A DNA stretch of 64,000 bases from Nostoc sp. JL33. Its GTDB lineage: Bacteria; Cyanobacteriota; Cyanobacteriia; Cyanobacteriales; Nostocaceae. Position 1 is the first letter of the stretch. Each line of letters opens with the position of its first letter. Of the stretch, positions 36,214 through 46,096 are shown piece after piece. A program made the translations under genes and the position numbers. The stretch covers positions 1-64,000 of the forward strand of contig NZ_JABXKP010000060.1 in the NCBI RefSeq assembly GCF_017114985.1. The letters are read 5' to 3'. Under the pieces are notes generated by a model. That model searched no databases and was not told where the DNA came from. It saw nothing but the letters and a program-made list of their open reading frames with translations.

Positions 36214-36420
36214 TTATCGAACAGAATACATGCGTCAGTCGTCAGAATACAGGAAAGGTATTTTGTGCGAAAGAGTGGATGAATCCAGGGGTTTAAGACC
36301 CCCACTAAATATGCAGATTTAGTGGTCTTCTCTACGAGACGCAAGCGCGAACAATCAGTGGCGGGTCTGAATCCCCCACTGATTTATTCTGACTCCTGAA
36401 TTCTGACGAATGAATTCTTC
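36214..36420 (+). repeat. Dispersed element E, copy 2
   Basis: TTATCGAACAGAATAC, then CATGCGTCAGTCGTCAGAAT, ACCCCCACTAAAT (36298-36310), GGGTCTGAATCCCCCACTGA and a right end whose complement (GAATTCATTCGTCAGAATTC) resembles the left end. No coding potential. The remaining part of 36116-36926 shows no gene; it includes a stretch GCTGAGTTACTCTGCGGGAGG at about 36570-36590 of unknown nature. Confidence 0.7.
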
Positions 36421-36926
36421 TTCAACAATATGACAATTTTTTTCTACAGCATTAATAAAATTATTGTATAAATTGTAAAAACCTAAGTAATATCAAGTTC
36501 GGGTGATTACTTATAATAAAATCTTTCAATGTCGCTTGGGTTTCCCTGCCGTTAAACCCAACATGAACAAGGATCAAATGCTGAGTTACTCTGCGGGAGG
36601 AAAGCTACGTTCCTCAATCGAATCTACAGATATTATAAGTGTTTAACCAAACCTGATATTAGTAGTTAGATAAAAAAATAACTATGTATAACTTTAGGAA
36701 ACTAGCTAAATAAAGTAAAATTTATATCAACTAAAATCTGAGCGTTGAGACTGGCGATTTTAAATCTTCATCTAGCATTTATAGATATTTTTACAAAACA
36801 GAGAAACTTCTGTAAAAATCATTTTAAATCACACTCCAAACTGTGCATTTGAATCAAGCAAGCGCGGCAGAAGTTTTGAGTACTAGTCCCTTCAATATTT
36901 GAGCTTGAGATATTAAGTGATTAGCT

Positions 36927-37178
36927 TCAATCTGGGGCAACAGCTTTGCTATCGTGATCATGATTGATCGACCAACGGTAATCAATAGTTACAGAGGAAA
37001 ACTCGCAAATTTCTTCAAGTCGTTTTTGTTGCACAGCAGCTTTGCGGAGAGTAATAATTAGCTGATTCACCTGATGCCGTAAATCAGGATTATCATTTAC
37101 CGCTAACATGGTTTGTCTTTCTAAAAGTTGAAGTATAAGTTCGTAGTGAATAGGTGAAGGTAGAGGAATTTGCTCCAT
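36927..37178 (-). CDS. DUF5340-like small protein
   Basis: The frame opens at 37199, but the second methionine (37178) gives MEQIPLPSPIHYELILQLLE, which looks like the conserved start. The 83-residue product is helical, with RQTMLAVNDNPDLRHQVNQLIITLRKAAVQQKRLEEICEF and a C-terminal VTIDYRWSIN. From memory this corresponds to the cyanobacterial DUF5340 family; the function is unknown. It is upstream of trpC on the same strand, with a 220-base gap, so co-transcription is doubtful. Confidence 0.55.
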   Translation of the reverse strand: MEQIPLPSPIHYELILQLLERQTMLAVNDNPDLRHQVNQLIITLRKAAVQQKRLEEICEFSSVTIDYRWSINHDHDSKAVAPD

Positions 37179-37421
37179 GAAGTTAAATTTTGATTTCATA
37201 TTTGGGATTTTGTATTAGTCAGATTTTCTTTCTTGTGAATGAATTGTTACATATGAAATAACTAATTGCTTATAGCTTTGATATGAGTTGTGATGAAGAT
37301 TTGGCAAAGATATTGATGATACTTAACGGCAAAGTGCTGCGTATCTAGGCATAGTCTGCCCGATCGCCCAACAATTCTGTGTAGTTACCCTGCGCTAAGG
37401 GGCGCAGGGGAGGTGTTTCTT

Positions 37422-38312
37422 TCAGAAATTCGTCGGCAAGATACGGGCGATCGCTGCGCCAGGATCTGGTTGTTTTACCAAAGCTTCTCCAATGAGTACA
37501 GCAGATGCGCCTGCTGTAAGTACCAAACTCAAATCATCTGGGTTGTGTAGTCCTGATTCGCTGACAACAAGGATGTTTTTCTCCTGCAATTGGCTACCCC
37601 TTGCAGCTAAAAGTTCGCAAGTAGTTTGCAGGTCAACAGAGAAATCCTCCAAATTGCGATTATTAATTCCTATTAAGGAGACCCCATCTAAGGCTAACAC
37701 ACGGTCAAGTTCTGCCAAACTATGGACTTCAATCAAGGCTGCCATTTTCAGTTTGTTAGCGATTTTCAGGAAGTATTTCAAATCTTGATCGCTAAGGATA
37801 GCTGCAATCAACAGAATTGCATCTGCACCCTGAACCCGCGCCAAGTATATCTGGTAAGCATAAATGATAAACTCTTTGCATAGTAGGGGCAAATCTACCG
37901 CAGCCCGAACCTTGGCTAAGTTGTCAAAACTACCTTGAAAGAACTTGACATCGGTCAACACAGAAAGACAACTGGCTTTGGCTTGCTGATAAGAAAGGGC
38001 GATCGCTACAGGGTCAAAATTTTCTCGTAAAACGCCTTTACTGGGTGAAGCTTTTTTAACTTCCGCAATCAATGCTGGCTTAGTCTTACCTTGGCGCAAA
38101 GCGGCGACAAAATCGCGGGTTGGCGGCGCAGTCAGTACCTGCTTGACTAATTCCTGCAAAGGAACCTTTTCCCGCATTTGGTCATATTCTGCTTCTTTCT
38201 GCCAGACAATTTCCTCCAAAATGTTGTTTGGCGCCCCGTCAGGCACGACAGCCTGATAACGCAATATCGATACAGCAATAGCTGGGTTAGGTGAACGGCG
38301 ACGGATTTGCAT
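37422..38312 (-). CDS. trpC: Indole-3-glycerol phosphate synthase
   Basis: A 296-residue TIM barrel that closes the indole ring in tryptophan synthesis. Catalytic segments are visible: [21 protein letters not shown] (lysine of strand 1), [48 protein letters not shown] and [12 protein letters not shown]. The extra ~45 N-terminal residues ([20 protein letters not shown]...) are common in cyanobacterial TrpC. It is a single-domain enzyme, not fused with TrpF. AATGCCC-type heptamer repeats separate it from lpdA upstream. Confidence 0.95.
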   Translation of the reverse strand: MQIRRRSPNPAIAVSILRYQAVVPDGAPNNILEEIVWQKEAEYDQMREKVPLQELVKQVLTAPPTRDFVAALRQGKTKPALIAEVKKASPSKGVLRENFDPVAIALSYQQAKASCLSVLTDVKFFQGSFDNLAKVRAAVDLPLLCKEFIIYAYQIYLARVQGADAILLIAAILSDQDLKYFLKIANKLKMAALIEVHSLAELDRVLALDGVSLIGINNRNLEDFSVDLQTTCELLAARGSQLQEKNILVVSESGLHNPDDLSLVLTAGASAVLIGEALVKQPDPGAAIARILPTNF

Positions 38313-38320
38313 AATTAGTT

Positions 38321-38377
38321 ATTGGGCATTGGGCATTGGGCATTGGGCATTGGGTATGGGGCATTGGGCATTGGGAA
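38321..38377. repeat. ATTGGGC heptamer tandem repeat
   Basis: About seven units of ATTGGGC with small variants (GGGTATGG) between trpC and lpdA. This is the short tandemly repeated repetitive sequence class known from heterocystous cyanobacteria. Confidence 0.9.
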
Positions 38378-38409
38378 TAACCTATGCCCCATGCCTCATT
38401 CCTCAATCC

Positions 38410-39840
38410 CTAAATAGCGATCGCTCGTTTATAAGCTTCGTCCAGGACTTCCGAAAGTGTCGGGTGGGCGTGGACTAGATGTGCAAGGCTTTGGACAGAT
38501 TGACGGTTTGCGATCGCAGCTGAGGCTTCATGAATTAAGTCTGAGGCGTGCAATCCGAAAATGTGAACGCCCAAGACTTCTCCTGTGTCTTTGCGATATA
38601 TCACCTTGGCAATACCGTCGGCTTCATTTTCTGCCAACGCTTTGGAATTTCCTTTGAAGTAACTCTTACTTGTGCCGATTTCAAACCCTTCGGTTTGTCC
38701 CAACTCCTTAGCTGCGGTTTCTGTTAAGCCCACATAGCTGACTTCTGGGTGGGTAAACGCCGCCGCCGGGATGCTGCGATAGTCTACTATTCTTTCCCTC
38801 CCAACTATATTTTCTACCGCGATGATGCCTTGAGTAGAAGCCGCATGTGCCAACATCATCTTTCCATTACCGTCACCAATTGCCCACAAATGCGGCACTA
38901 CTTCACCTGCTGATAGCACTGCCATGCGATCGTCAACTGGAATAAAATTCCGCCGATCGAGTTCTACACCTACAGACTCTAAACCAAGATTTTTGGTCGC
39001 CGGGATACGTCCCGTAGCCACCAAGCAAGCATCTACTTCGATGACATCTACATCTTCTTTGGTTTTGAAATCTGCTAACTCAATTACCACAGGTGAACCT
39101 GGGATAACTTTTTTGGCGTAAATCCCGACTTTCGTTTCAATATCGCGGGGAGTAATCAGCACCCGTTCGGCAAGTTTGGCGATATCGCGGTCAAATCCTG
39201 GCATTAACTGATCTAGGGCTTCAATCAAGGTGATTTCACAACCCAAAGCTGAGTAAATATCAGAAAATTCCAAGCCGATGTAACCACTGCCAATAATTGC
39301 TATCCAGTCTGGTAACGACTCTAACTTGACACCTTGATCGCTGGTAAAGACAGTTTTGCCGTCTACTTCAATGCCTGGAGGCACAAAAGGAATTGAACCA
39401 GGCGAAAGGATAATGTCTTTGGCTGTGATGGTTTTTTCACCACCGTCTCCGGTTACAGAGACTTTTTGCGCCCCAGCGATTTTTCCCCAACCCTTGATGA
39501 TATCGACTTTTAGACGTTTGAGGCTGTTAGTTAAGTCGCCTTGAATTTTCGAGACGAGATTATTAGCATGATTAGCGATCGCTTGGCGATCGAATTCCAC
39601 GCTACCAATTTGAATTCCCAGTGACTTGAGGTGGTGGGCATTGCGTAACTCCCGCACACGTCCAGATGCTGCCAGCAGCGCCTTAGAAGGAATACAGCCC
39701 CGATTAACACAGGTTCCTCCCATATCAGCAGCTTCAATAATCGCTGTTTTCAAACCACAACTTACAGCGTGTAAGGCTGCGCCATGTCCGCCTACACCAG
39801 CGCCGATAATGACTAAATCGTAATCAAATCCTTGACTCAC
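38410..39840 (-). CDS. lpdA: Dihydrolipoyl dehydrogenase
   Basis: A 476-residue FAD disulfide oxidoreductase, the E3 subunit of pyruvate dehydrogenase and the glycine cleavage system. The FAD motif is [13 protein letters not shown]; the redox disulfide is C44-V-N-R-G-C49 in [13 protein letters not shown]; the NAD motif is [12 protein letters not shown]; and the C-terminal HAHPTLSEV contains the catalytic His-Glu pair. The C-terminal end lacks the extra helix of some bacterial forms. A cyanobacterial LpdA also supports photorespiration through glycine decarboxylase. It is monocistronic. Confidence 0.94.
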   Translation of the reverse strand: MSQGFDYDLVIIGAGVGGHGAALHAVSCGLKTAIIEAADMGGTCVNRGCIPSKALLAASGRVRELRNAHHLKSLGIQIGSVEFDRQAIANHANNLVSKIQGDLTNSLKRLKVDIIKGWGKIAGAQKVSVTGDGGEKTITAKDIILSPGSIPFVPPGIEVDGKTVFTSDQGVKLESLPDWIAIIGSGYIGLEFSDIYSALGCEITLIEALDQLMPGFDRDIAKLAERVLITPRDIETKVGIYAKKVIPGSPVVIELADFKTKEDVDVIEVDACLVATGRIPATKNLGLESVGVELDRRNFIPVDDRMAVLSAGEVVPHLWAIGDGNGKMMLAHAASTQGIIAVENIVGRERIVDYRSIPAAAFTHPEVSYVGLTETAAKELGQTEGFEIGTSKSYFKGNSKALAENEADGIAKVIYRKDTGEVLGVHIFGLHASDLIHEASAAIANRQSVQSLAHLVHAHPTLSEVLDEAYKRAIAI

Positions 39841-40239
39841 CTTAGTTTCCCCGTGTGCTTCGCCTATTTATTCTCAACTTGACCGACAATCAACGCAACC
39901 CCTTTAACAGTTATCAGTTTCGTTCCTGGGTTTAAGTCCCCAGTACACAGTTATCTGTGATCAGTGGGAACTGGTAACTGATTTAAATTCCTTACCATAC
40001 GCCTGATAACTATTTACTGATTTAACGTTGGGGTTTTGCTAATTCAATTTATGATTCACTGACTTCTGGCGAAAAGATGGATGTTTTCAGTAATTATAGT
40101 CAAATCTAGATACTTATTTTTTTTATGCTCTAAAGGGAGTTAGGAATATGTAGCTTTAATTTCATTTGGTTGAAACAAAATCTTCACTTGTTCTTTTAAA
40201 ATGCCGAAAGTGCCGAGTTCTAAGTTACCCAGAACCCTT

Positions 40240-40268
40240 GTAGAGACGTAGCACTGCTACGTCTCTAC
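40240..40268. repeat. Solo hairpin core of MITE family A
   Basis: GTAGAGACGTAGCA (40240-40253), one base, then its complement TGCTACGTCTCTAC. The block AGAACCCTT precedes it as in 11008-11018. No MITE A terminal repeats are seen here, so this is a core-only relative in the 39841-40729 spacer. Confidence 0.7.
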
Positions 40269-40298
40269 ATTCTATTTCTCCCGTAGCCGCAGATAACG

Positions 40299-40424
40299 GA
40301 TTTCCAACAAATAAATTATCCAATTTTGTGGGGTAGACATCTTGTCCGCCTTGGGCTAGAGGCGGACAAGATGTCCACCCCACAAGAAGTAGTTGAGTAT
40401 TTTTTTATTTGTCAGTCCCTAATT
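40299..40424. mobile_element. MITE family B, copy 2
   Basis: Left GATTTCCAACAAATAAA and right TTTATTTGTCAGTCCCTAAT flank the hairpin 40327-40384 (TGTGGGGTAGACATCTTGTC and complement). Compared with copy 1, two stem positions changed on both arms so that pairing is kept. The rest of 39841-40729 has no recognised gene. Confidence 0.75.
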
Positions 40425-40729
40425 CCAACATATCTGCTTCATATCTGCTTGCTTATGCAGATCGAACACCACTGATACTTTAAAGTCTGCATTGACACTC
40501 CCCTGGCTGAACAAAGATGACATTTACAGCAATTTTCATGTGTTTAAAACACATATGTTCTAGGCAATATTGCTGTCTCCCAAAAGCGCGAGTCTATTTA
40601 AGACAAAAATAGCTGTAAATTTAAATTTGCCCAAAGTATTAACTTTAGGGACAAAAGATGAAGTAAGATTCACAGCTGAAGCAGTCGCCATATAATCCCA
40701 TAGTTTCTGACAAAAAATAATTCAGTGCG

Positions 40730-42523
40730 ATGATTGATAAATATCCTCAGAATCTTATAGTGTCCTGCTTACCTCTGAGTATGCTTCTATTACTGGGCAG
40801 CATATCTTTTAGTCCACTCAAAGCTCAGGCTGTTGATACTACACAATTACCAACTAGTAATTTTATCCTGTCGCAAAAACTCCCACCACCACAGGATGTC
40901 CAACCACCCCCACCTTCGCCACCTCCCTCACCTGAACTGCCACAGCCACTTCCTCCACCAGCAGAACTATTTCCCCCGTCTGCCCCAACTCCCACACCTG
41001 AGGAAACACTCCCTGGCAACTTTCCTCAAAATATTGTTGTTGAACGGTTTGAAGTTGTTGGTAGCACAGTCTTCAGTGCTAAAGAGTTAGCCCAAGCCAC
41101 TGCTGAATTTACCAAACGACCGATCTCACTGGCCCAAGTGTATCAAGCACGTTCTAAAATCACTGATCTATACATCAAAAATGGTTACATTACCTCTGGT
41201 GCCTATATTCCACCCCAAACAATCCAATCCGGTGTTGTTAAAATTCAGGTGGTGGAAGGTAAATTAGAAGATATCCAGGTAACTGGGACTCGACGGTTGA
41301 ATCCGAATTATGTCCGCAGCCGACTAGGGATAGCGACATCACCGCCTCTGAATCGTCAGCGTCTACTAGAGGCACTGCAACTTTTGCAACTTAATCCTTT
41401 GATTCAAAACGTCTCTGCTGAACTTTCAGCAGGATCGCAAAGTGGTGTGAGTCTATTAGAAGTCAAGATCACTGAGGCAAAAACCTTTAGTAGCCAAATA
41501 GTTCTTGATAATGGGCGATCGCCTAGTGTTGGCAGTTTCCGACGCGGATTAAGATTGAATGAAGCCAACTTACTCGGATTGGGAGATGGTCTGAGTCTAG
41601 GATACACCAACACTGATGGTAGTAACTCCTTTGACGCCACCTATACATTACCACTCAATCCCAAGAACGGAACCCTCACTTTCAACTATGGCACTACGTC
41701 GAGTAATGTCATTGAACCTCCTTTCAACGTTTTAGATATCGAATCGGCATCTCGCTATTACGAATTGACATTCCGCCAGCCCATAGTTCAAACTCCTACA
41801 CAAGAATTCGCCCTTGGGTTGACAGCCTCCCGACGGGAAAGTGAAGCCTCCTATTCCCCCCCCCTTTTGGAAGAGCGGCTAGCTTTCCCCGGTTTAGGCG
41901 CTGATCAACAGGGACGCACCAAGGTATCTGCGTTGCGATTTTTTCAAGAATGGACGAGTCGTAACAGCCGTGAAGTCATCGCCCTCCGCTCTCAATTTAG
42001 TTTGGGCATAGATGTGTTGAATCCGACGATTAATCAAAATCCTCCCGATAGCCGTTTTTTTGCTTGGCAAGGGCAAGCGCAGTGGGCACGCCTTTTAGCT
42101 CCTGAAACCTTACTATTACTTCGTTTAAATACGCAACTCGCATCCAGAACGCTTTTACCTTTAGAGCAATTTGGCTTAGGTGGGCAGGAAAGTATTCGGG
42201 GCTACCGTCAAGATTACCTGCTAACGGATAATGGCACTTTTGTTTCTGCGGAAGTTCAAGTACCAATTCTGCGCTTACCCCAGATAGATAGCACCTTACA
42301 GGTTATCCCCTTTGTGGATTTTGGTGTTGGCTGGAATAGTTCAAATACAGAGAATCCCGACCATAATACTCTAGCTGCTGTTGGTCTGGGGTTGCGTTGG
42401 TCGCAAGGCGATCGCTTCACCGTTCGTCTTGACTGGGGCATTCCTTTAATATCTGTTGACTCAAATGAGAGAACATTACAAGAAAAGGGTCTGTATTTTA
42501 GTTTATTCTATAATCCTTTTTAA
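40730..42523 (+). CDS. TpsB/ShlB-type outer-membrane transporter (two-partner secretion)
   Basis: A 597-residue Omp85-superfamily protein. It has a signal peptide (about 1-35, PLSMLLLLGSISFSPLKAQA), a proline-rich linker (about 55-100), POTRA domains (about 102-255: VERFEVVGSTVFSAKELAQA, IKNGYITSGAYIPPQ, VVEGKLEDIQVTGTRRLNPNYV) and a 16-strand barrel with the conserved RLLAPETLLLL and LGGQESIRGYRQDYLLTDNG (VRGY-type lid motif), ending in FYNPF. It would export a TpsA filamentous exoprotein. No TpsA gene is near, so the partner is elsewhere or lost. Cyanobacteria often have several such orphans. Confidence 0.88.
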   Translation: MIDKYPQNLIVSCLPLSMLLLLGSISFSPLKAQAVDTTQLPTSNFILSQKLPPPQDVQPPPPSPPPSPELPQPLPPPAELFPPSAPTPTPEETLPGNFPQNIVVERFEVVGSTVFSAKELAQATAEFTKRPISLAQVYQARSKITDLYIKNGYITSGAYIPPQTIQSGVVKIQVVEGKLEDIQVTGTRRLNPNYVRSRLGIATSPPLNRQRLLEALQLLQLNPLIQNVSAELSAGSQSGVSLLEVKITEAKTFSSQIVLDNGRSPSVGSFRRGLRLNEANLLGLGDGLSLGYTNTDGSNSFDATYTLPLNPKNGTLTFNYGTTSSNVIEPPFNVLDIESASRYYELTFRQPIVQTPTQEFALGLTASRRESEASYSPPLLEERLAFPGLGADQQGRTKVSALRFFQEWTSRNSREVIALRSQFSLGIDVLNPTINQNPPDSRFFAWQGQAQWARLLAPETLLLLRLNTQLASRTLLPLEQFGLGGQESIRGYRQDYLLTDNGTFVSAEVQVPILRLPQIDSTLQVIPFVDFGVGWNSSNTENPDHNTLAAVGLGLRWSQGDRFTVRLDWGIPLISVDSNERTLQEKGLYFSLFYNPF

Positions 42524-42620
42524 AATTTAGAACTGTCAATCTCCTTCCCTTTACACGTAGCTCGTCCTGAACGGTTAGGTTCCGACTTCCGTTGGGTTTG
42601 TGCAGTCGCCACAACGGGGA

Positions 42621-42660
42621 GGCAGTCCCTTGCGTGTCTTTGACAAAACAAGGAACTGCC
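42621..42660. repeat. Imperfect hairpin after the TpsB gene
   Basis: GGCAGTCCCTTG faces CAAGGAACTGCC with one mismatch and a 16-nt loop. It lies about 100 bases downstream of the TpsB stop. No T-run follows, so it is more likely a dispersed repeat than a terminator. Confidence 0.45.
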
Positions 42661-42851
42661 GTGGGAAAATATGCAAGGCACTACTCTGAGTTTCAGCCCA
42701 GGTTTAAATAAGAGTCTGAAACTCTCTTCAATGCAAGAATGCAAGAATTTTGAATTTTGAATTGTTAATCTGGGTATTCTAAGAAAGACAAGGTTGGATG
42801 ATATAGACGAAGGGACAAAGTTTATAACTTATGTATGAGTGGAGAAAACGG

Positions 42852-42973
42852 CTAGTACCGCAAGGCGGAAGTCACGCAATCACGCAATCAAAAGTCACGC
42901 ATTCAAAAGTATTATGGAATAAGCTATGAGAGGAATTTTAAATGGTTGCTCTATTTACGCCGTGGCGTACTAG
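42852..42973. mobile_element. MITE family C, copy 2
   Basis: CTAGTACCGCAAGGCGGAA at the left and TATTTACGCCGTGGCGTACTAG-like right end (TTTACGCCGTGGCGTACTAG). The interior holds short CACGCAATCA repeats. Copy 1 is at 14212-14316. A weak frame of 63 codons starts inside this element and runs to 43137; I do not call it a gene. Another palindromic repeat lies at 43237-43270. Confidence 0.65.
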
Positions 42974-43386
42974 AACTTCTACCGCAAAAACTGATTGAAC
43001 AATTAGCCATCTCATTCCAGAAGATCAAGAGTGCTGAATTCCAAGTGCTGTTAGCGGATAGCTATGGTTTAGCCCATACTGAGTTAAAAGACCGCCCACA
43101 AAGGGAGCAACAGAATAGCGGGGTATGTACCAAGTAGACAACTACTGAGTAATTTTTAATTCACTCAGGAATCAGGAATCAGGACTGAGTGCGGTTAAGC
43201 ATCAAGAGAGGGGCTAGTTTGCACCCTCATACCAATTTTGCGATGCTTGCGGCGGGCTACGCCGGAGCAGACGGTGACAACTTTGATTGAGCAAATTTTC
43301 GCATAAGTTAAGACTTTTAAGCTGAACTTATGGGAGTAATACTTTTCAGATTAAGACATAAAGATATGAGAATTTGAGGAACAGCC

Positions 43387-46023
43387 ATGCTAGGAAATGA
43401 GCGGGAAAAAATACGCCATCTGTTGGTCATTCAAGACCTAGAAGGGGAGCGAACTGTCCCCTTGCAAGAGACTACTTATTCTCTGGGGCGGCATCCCGCA
43501 AACACTATTGTATTGGCTTCCCGGTCAGTATCAATGCAACATGCAATTTTATTGCGAGTAACTGTTCCAGAGACTGACCAATACGGCTTCCAGATTATTG
43601 ATGGCAACTACAAGGGAAAAGCAAGTACTAATGGCTTATTTGTCAATGGCACTAAATGCTTTTCTCATAATCTCAGAAACGGAGATATCATTGCCTTTGG
43701 CAGTAATAAAGCTCAAGCTAAATATTATGCTGTTTCCAACCTCTCAGAACAAGCATTTTCAGAATCTGGCGATGTTGAAGACTTATCTGGTTTCCTATCA
43801 GAGCAAGCCAGTCCTGCCAATCCTTTTCAAACCCTAGCTATCGATCCCAGCTTTGAAGCCGCTACTGAATCCGCCCTAGCTCGCCTAGCATCCTTCCCTG
43901 AACTGATCCCCAATCCAATTATTGAGATGGATTTCGAGGGAACAGTTACTTATCTCAATCCAGCCGCAGCTCTCAAGTTTCCCAAACTTCGGGAAATTGG
44001 GACGCAACACCCAATATTAACAGGACTCTTGAGTGGAGTTAAGAATCAAGAAAAAAATTCTTTTGTGCGGGAGGTGGAAGTAGGCGCAGAAGTTTTTGAA
44101 CAATCCGTTCTCTACCTTCCTGAAAGTGATTTAATTAGAACTTTTATTATTAGGGATATTACAGAGCAAAAACAAGCCACAGCCGAACTGCGTCAGCGCG
44201 ATCGCTTGCTACAAGCAGTTGCGGAAGCCGCCAATTATTTGCTAGGGGAAATGAATTATGAAACTGGTATTGATCGAGCTCTAGCTGTATTGGGCGAAGC
44301 TGCCAAGGCAGATCGTGCCTATCTCTTCCAGAACCATCCCCATCCTGTTACAGGGGAAATAGCAGTCAGCCTACGGTTTGAATGGACGCACTCCTTTATT
44401 GAATCTACCCACCAGCATTGGCAAAATCAGCCTTATCAAGCTTCTGGATTAGACCGTTGGTACGCTGTTCTCTCTAGCGGCCAGCCGATTAACGGACTCA
44501 CCCAAAAATTTCCGGTCGCCGAACAAGAATTCCTGATTCGAGATGGCATTCAATCCCTTCTTTTGGTGCCTCTTTGCTTCGAGAATAATTTCTGGGGTTA
44601 TCTTGGCTTGGCAGACTGCACCCTTGAGCGTCATTGGTCAAGGCACGAAGAATCTACCCTTTTGACGATGGCCGCCAGTATCATTGGTTCGCGGCAGCGT
44701 CAGCAAGTAGAAGAAAAGATTCGCTATCAAGCCCTTCATGACGTGCTGACAGGGCTGCCCAATCGCCTACTATTTAATGAGATGCTCAGTAAAACTCTAC
44801 CCAACGCTATTCGGAATGGCGAAAGTTTAGCTGTGATCTTCCTGGATCTCGATCGCTTCAAGGTGATTAATGACACTCTGGGGCACACTCTGGGAGACCA
44901 ACTGTTACAAAGCGTCGCTCAAAGATTAAATGGCTCACTCCGAGGCGGAGATACCATAGCCCGTTGGGGAGGTGATGAATTCACTATCTTACTCCCGCGA
45001 GTCAATGATATTGAAGAGGTAACTCTGGTGGCGTACAGAATGTTACAAGCCTTAGAGGGTGCTTTCCATCTCCAAGGGCATGAACTTTATGTGACTGCCA
45101 GCCTCGGTATTGCCTTGCTTGATAGCAACAGTTCTGACGCCGAAACACTAATCCAGCACGCAGATGCCGCTTTATACTACGCCAAGGACAAAGGGCGGAA
45201 TAACTACCAATTCTACAGTGTTTCTCTGAGCGCTAAAAATCCTGAACTCCTGACTTTAGAAAAGAGCTTGCGCTATGCCCTAGAACGTAAAGAATTTACA
45301 GTATACTATCAGCCTCGTGTGAACATTGCCACAGACGAAATTACTGGTATGGAGGCTCTGTTGCGTTGGCAGCAGCCAGAGATGGGGTTGGTCGCACCCA
45401 CTGTCTTCATTCCCCTCGCCGAAGAAAGTGGATTAATTGTCGCCATCGGCGAATGGGTGTTGCGGACAGCCTGTAGCCAAAATAAAGCCTGGCAAGATGC
45501 CGGATTGCCACCCATAACGATCGCTGTCAATCTTTCTCTCAAGCAGTTCCGCCAACCCAAATTGCTAGAGACTATAGCCGAAGTTTTAGAACAAACGGGG
45601 CTAGAAGCCCGCTTTTTAGAATTAGAAATTACCGAAAGCACAGCCGTTGAGAATTTAAATTTTACGAGGAAGGTGTTAGAGGATATACAGCAGATGGGTG
45701 TTTTCATCTCCATTGATGACTTTGGTACGGGTCATTCCTCGCTCTCGCGCCTACAGCTTTTGCCACTCCACAATCTGAAAATAGATAAGTCTTTTATTCA
45801 ACATTTGACGCACGATGCCAAAGTAGCTCATATTGTCAAGGCCATAGTTAGCTTGGGACACAACTTGGGATTGAAGTTGACAGCCGAAGGGGTAGAAAAA
45901 GAAGAGGAACTGGAGTTTTTGAAATCTATCAACTGTGACGAGGTACAGGGCTTTTTATTCTACCGGCCGCTTTCTGCAAAGGTTGCAACAGAAATCCTCG
46001 AAAGTAAACGACCAAAGCTCTAG
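43387..46023 (+). CDS. FHA-PAS-GAF-GGDEF-EAL signalling protein
   Basis: An 878-residue cytoplasmic protein. The FHA domain (about 25-105) has YSLGRHPANTIVL and SRSVSMQHA and should bind phosphothreonine. A PAS-like segment follows (about 175-265, NPIIEMDFEGTVTYLNPAAA), then GAF (275-440), GGDEF (445-610; intact G528-G529-D530-E531-F532) and EAL (625-875; intact E656-A657-L658 with LRWQQPEMG, DDFGTGHSS and KIDKSFI). Both cyclic-di-GMP synthesis and breakdown residues are present, so net activity needs testing. FHA at the front links Ser/Thr kinase signalling to cyclic-di-GMP. AGGAAC precedes the ATG; single gene. Confidence 0.92.
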   Translation: MLGNEREKIRHLLVIQDLEGERTVPLQETTYSLGRHPANTIVLASRSVSMQHAILLRVTVPETDQYGFQIIDGNYKGKASTNGLFVNGTKCFSHNLRNGDIIAFGSNKAQAKYYAVSNLSEQAFSESGDVEDLSGFLSEQASPANPFQTLAIDPSFEAATESALARLASFPELIPNPIIEMDFEGTVTYLNPAAALKFPKLREIGTQHPILTGLLSGVKNQEKNSFVREVEVGAEVFEQSVLYLPESDLIRTFIIRDITEQKQATAELRQRDRLLQAVAEAANYLLGEMNYETGIDRALAVLGEAAKADRAYLFQNHPHPVTGEIAVSLRFEWTHSFIESTHQHWQNQPYQASGLDRWYAVLSSGQPINGLTQKFPVAEQEFLIRDGIQSLLLVPLCFENNFWGYLGLADCTLERHWSRHEESTLLTMAASIIGSRQRQQVEEKIRYQALHDVLTGLPNRLLFNEMLSKTLPNAIRNGESLAVIFLDLDRFKVINDTLGHTLGDQLLQSVAQRLNGSLRGGDTIARWGGDEFTILLPRVNDIEEVTLVAYRMLQALEGAFHLQGHELYVTASLGIALLDSNSSDAETLIQHADAALYYAKDKGRNNYQFYSVSLSAKNPELLTLEKSLRYALERKEFTVYYQPRVNIATDEITGMEALLRWQQPEMGLVAPTVFIPLAEESGLIVAIGEWVLRTACSQNKAWQDAGLPPITIAVNLSLKQFRQPKLLETIAEVLEQTGLEARFLELEITESTAVENLNFTRKVLEDIQQMGVFISIDDFGTGHSSLSRLQLLPLHNLKIDKSFIQHLTHDAKVAHIVKAIVSLGHNLGLKLTAEGVEKEEELEFLKSINCDEVQGFLFYRPLSAKVATEILESKRPKL

Positions 46024-46096
46024 TACAAGGAAAAACTGTTTGTACCAGTGAGGATAAAATAGCATTGATTGTCCTGCTGCCAACCTTTTTCGTTCT

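Noticed and set aside
42946..43137. Plus-strand 63-codon frame starting within MITE C
   Set aside because: The start belongs to the MITE; the remaining ~50 codons match no family I know. Could be a fragment of an older gene, but it cannot be supported.
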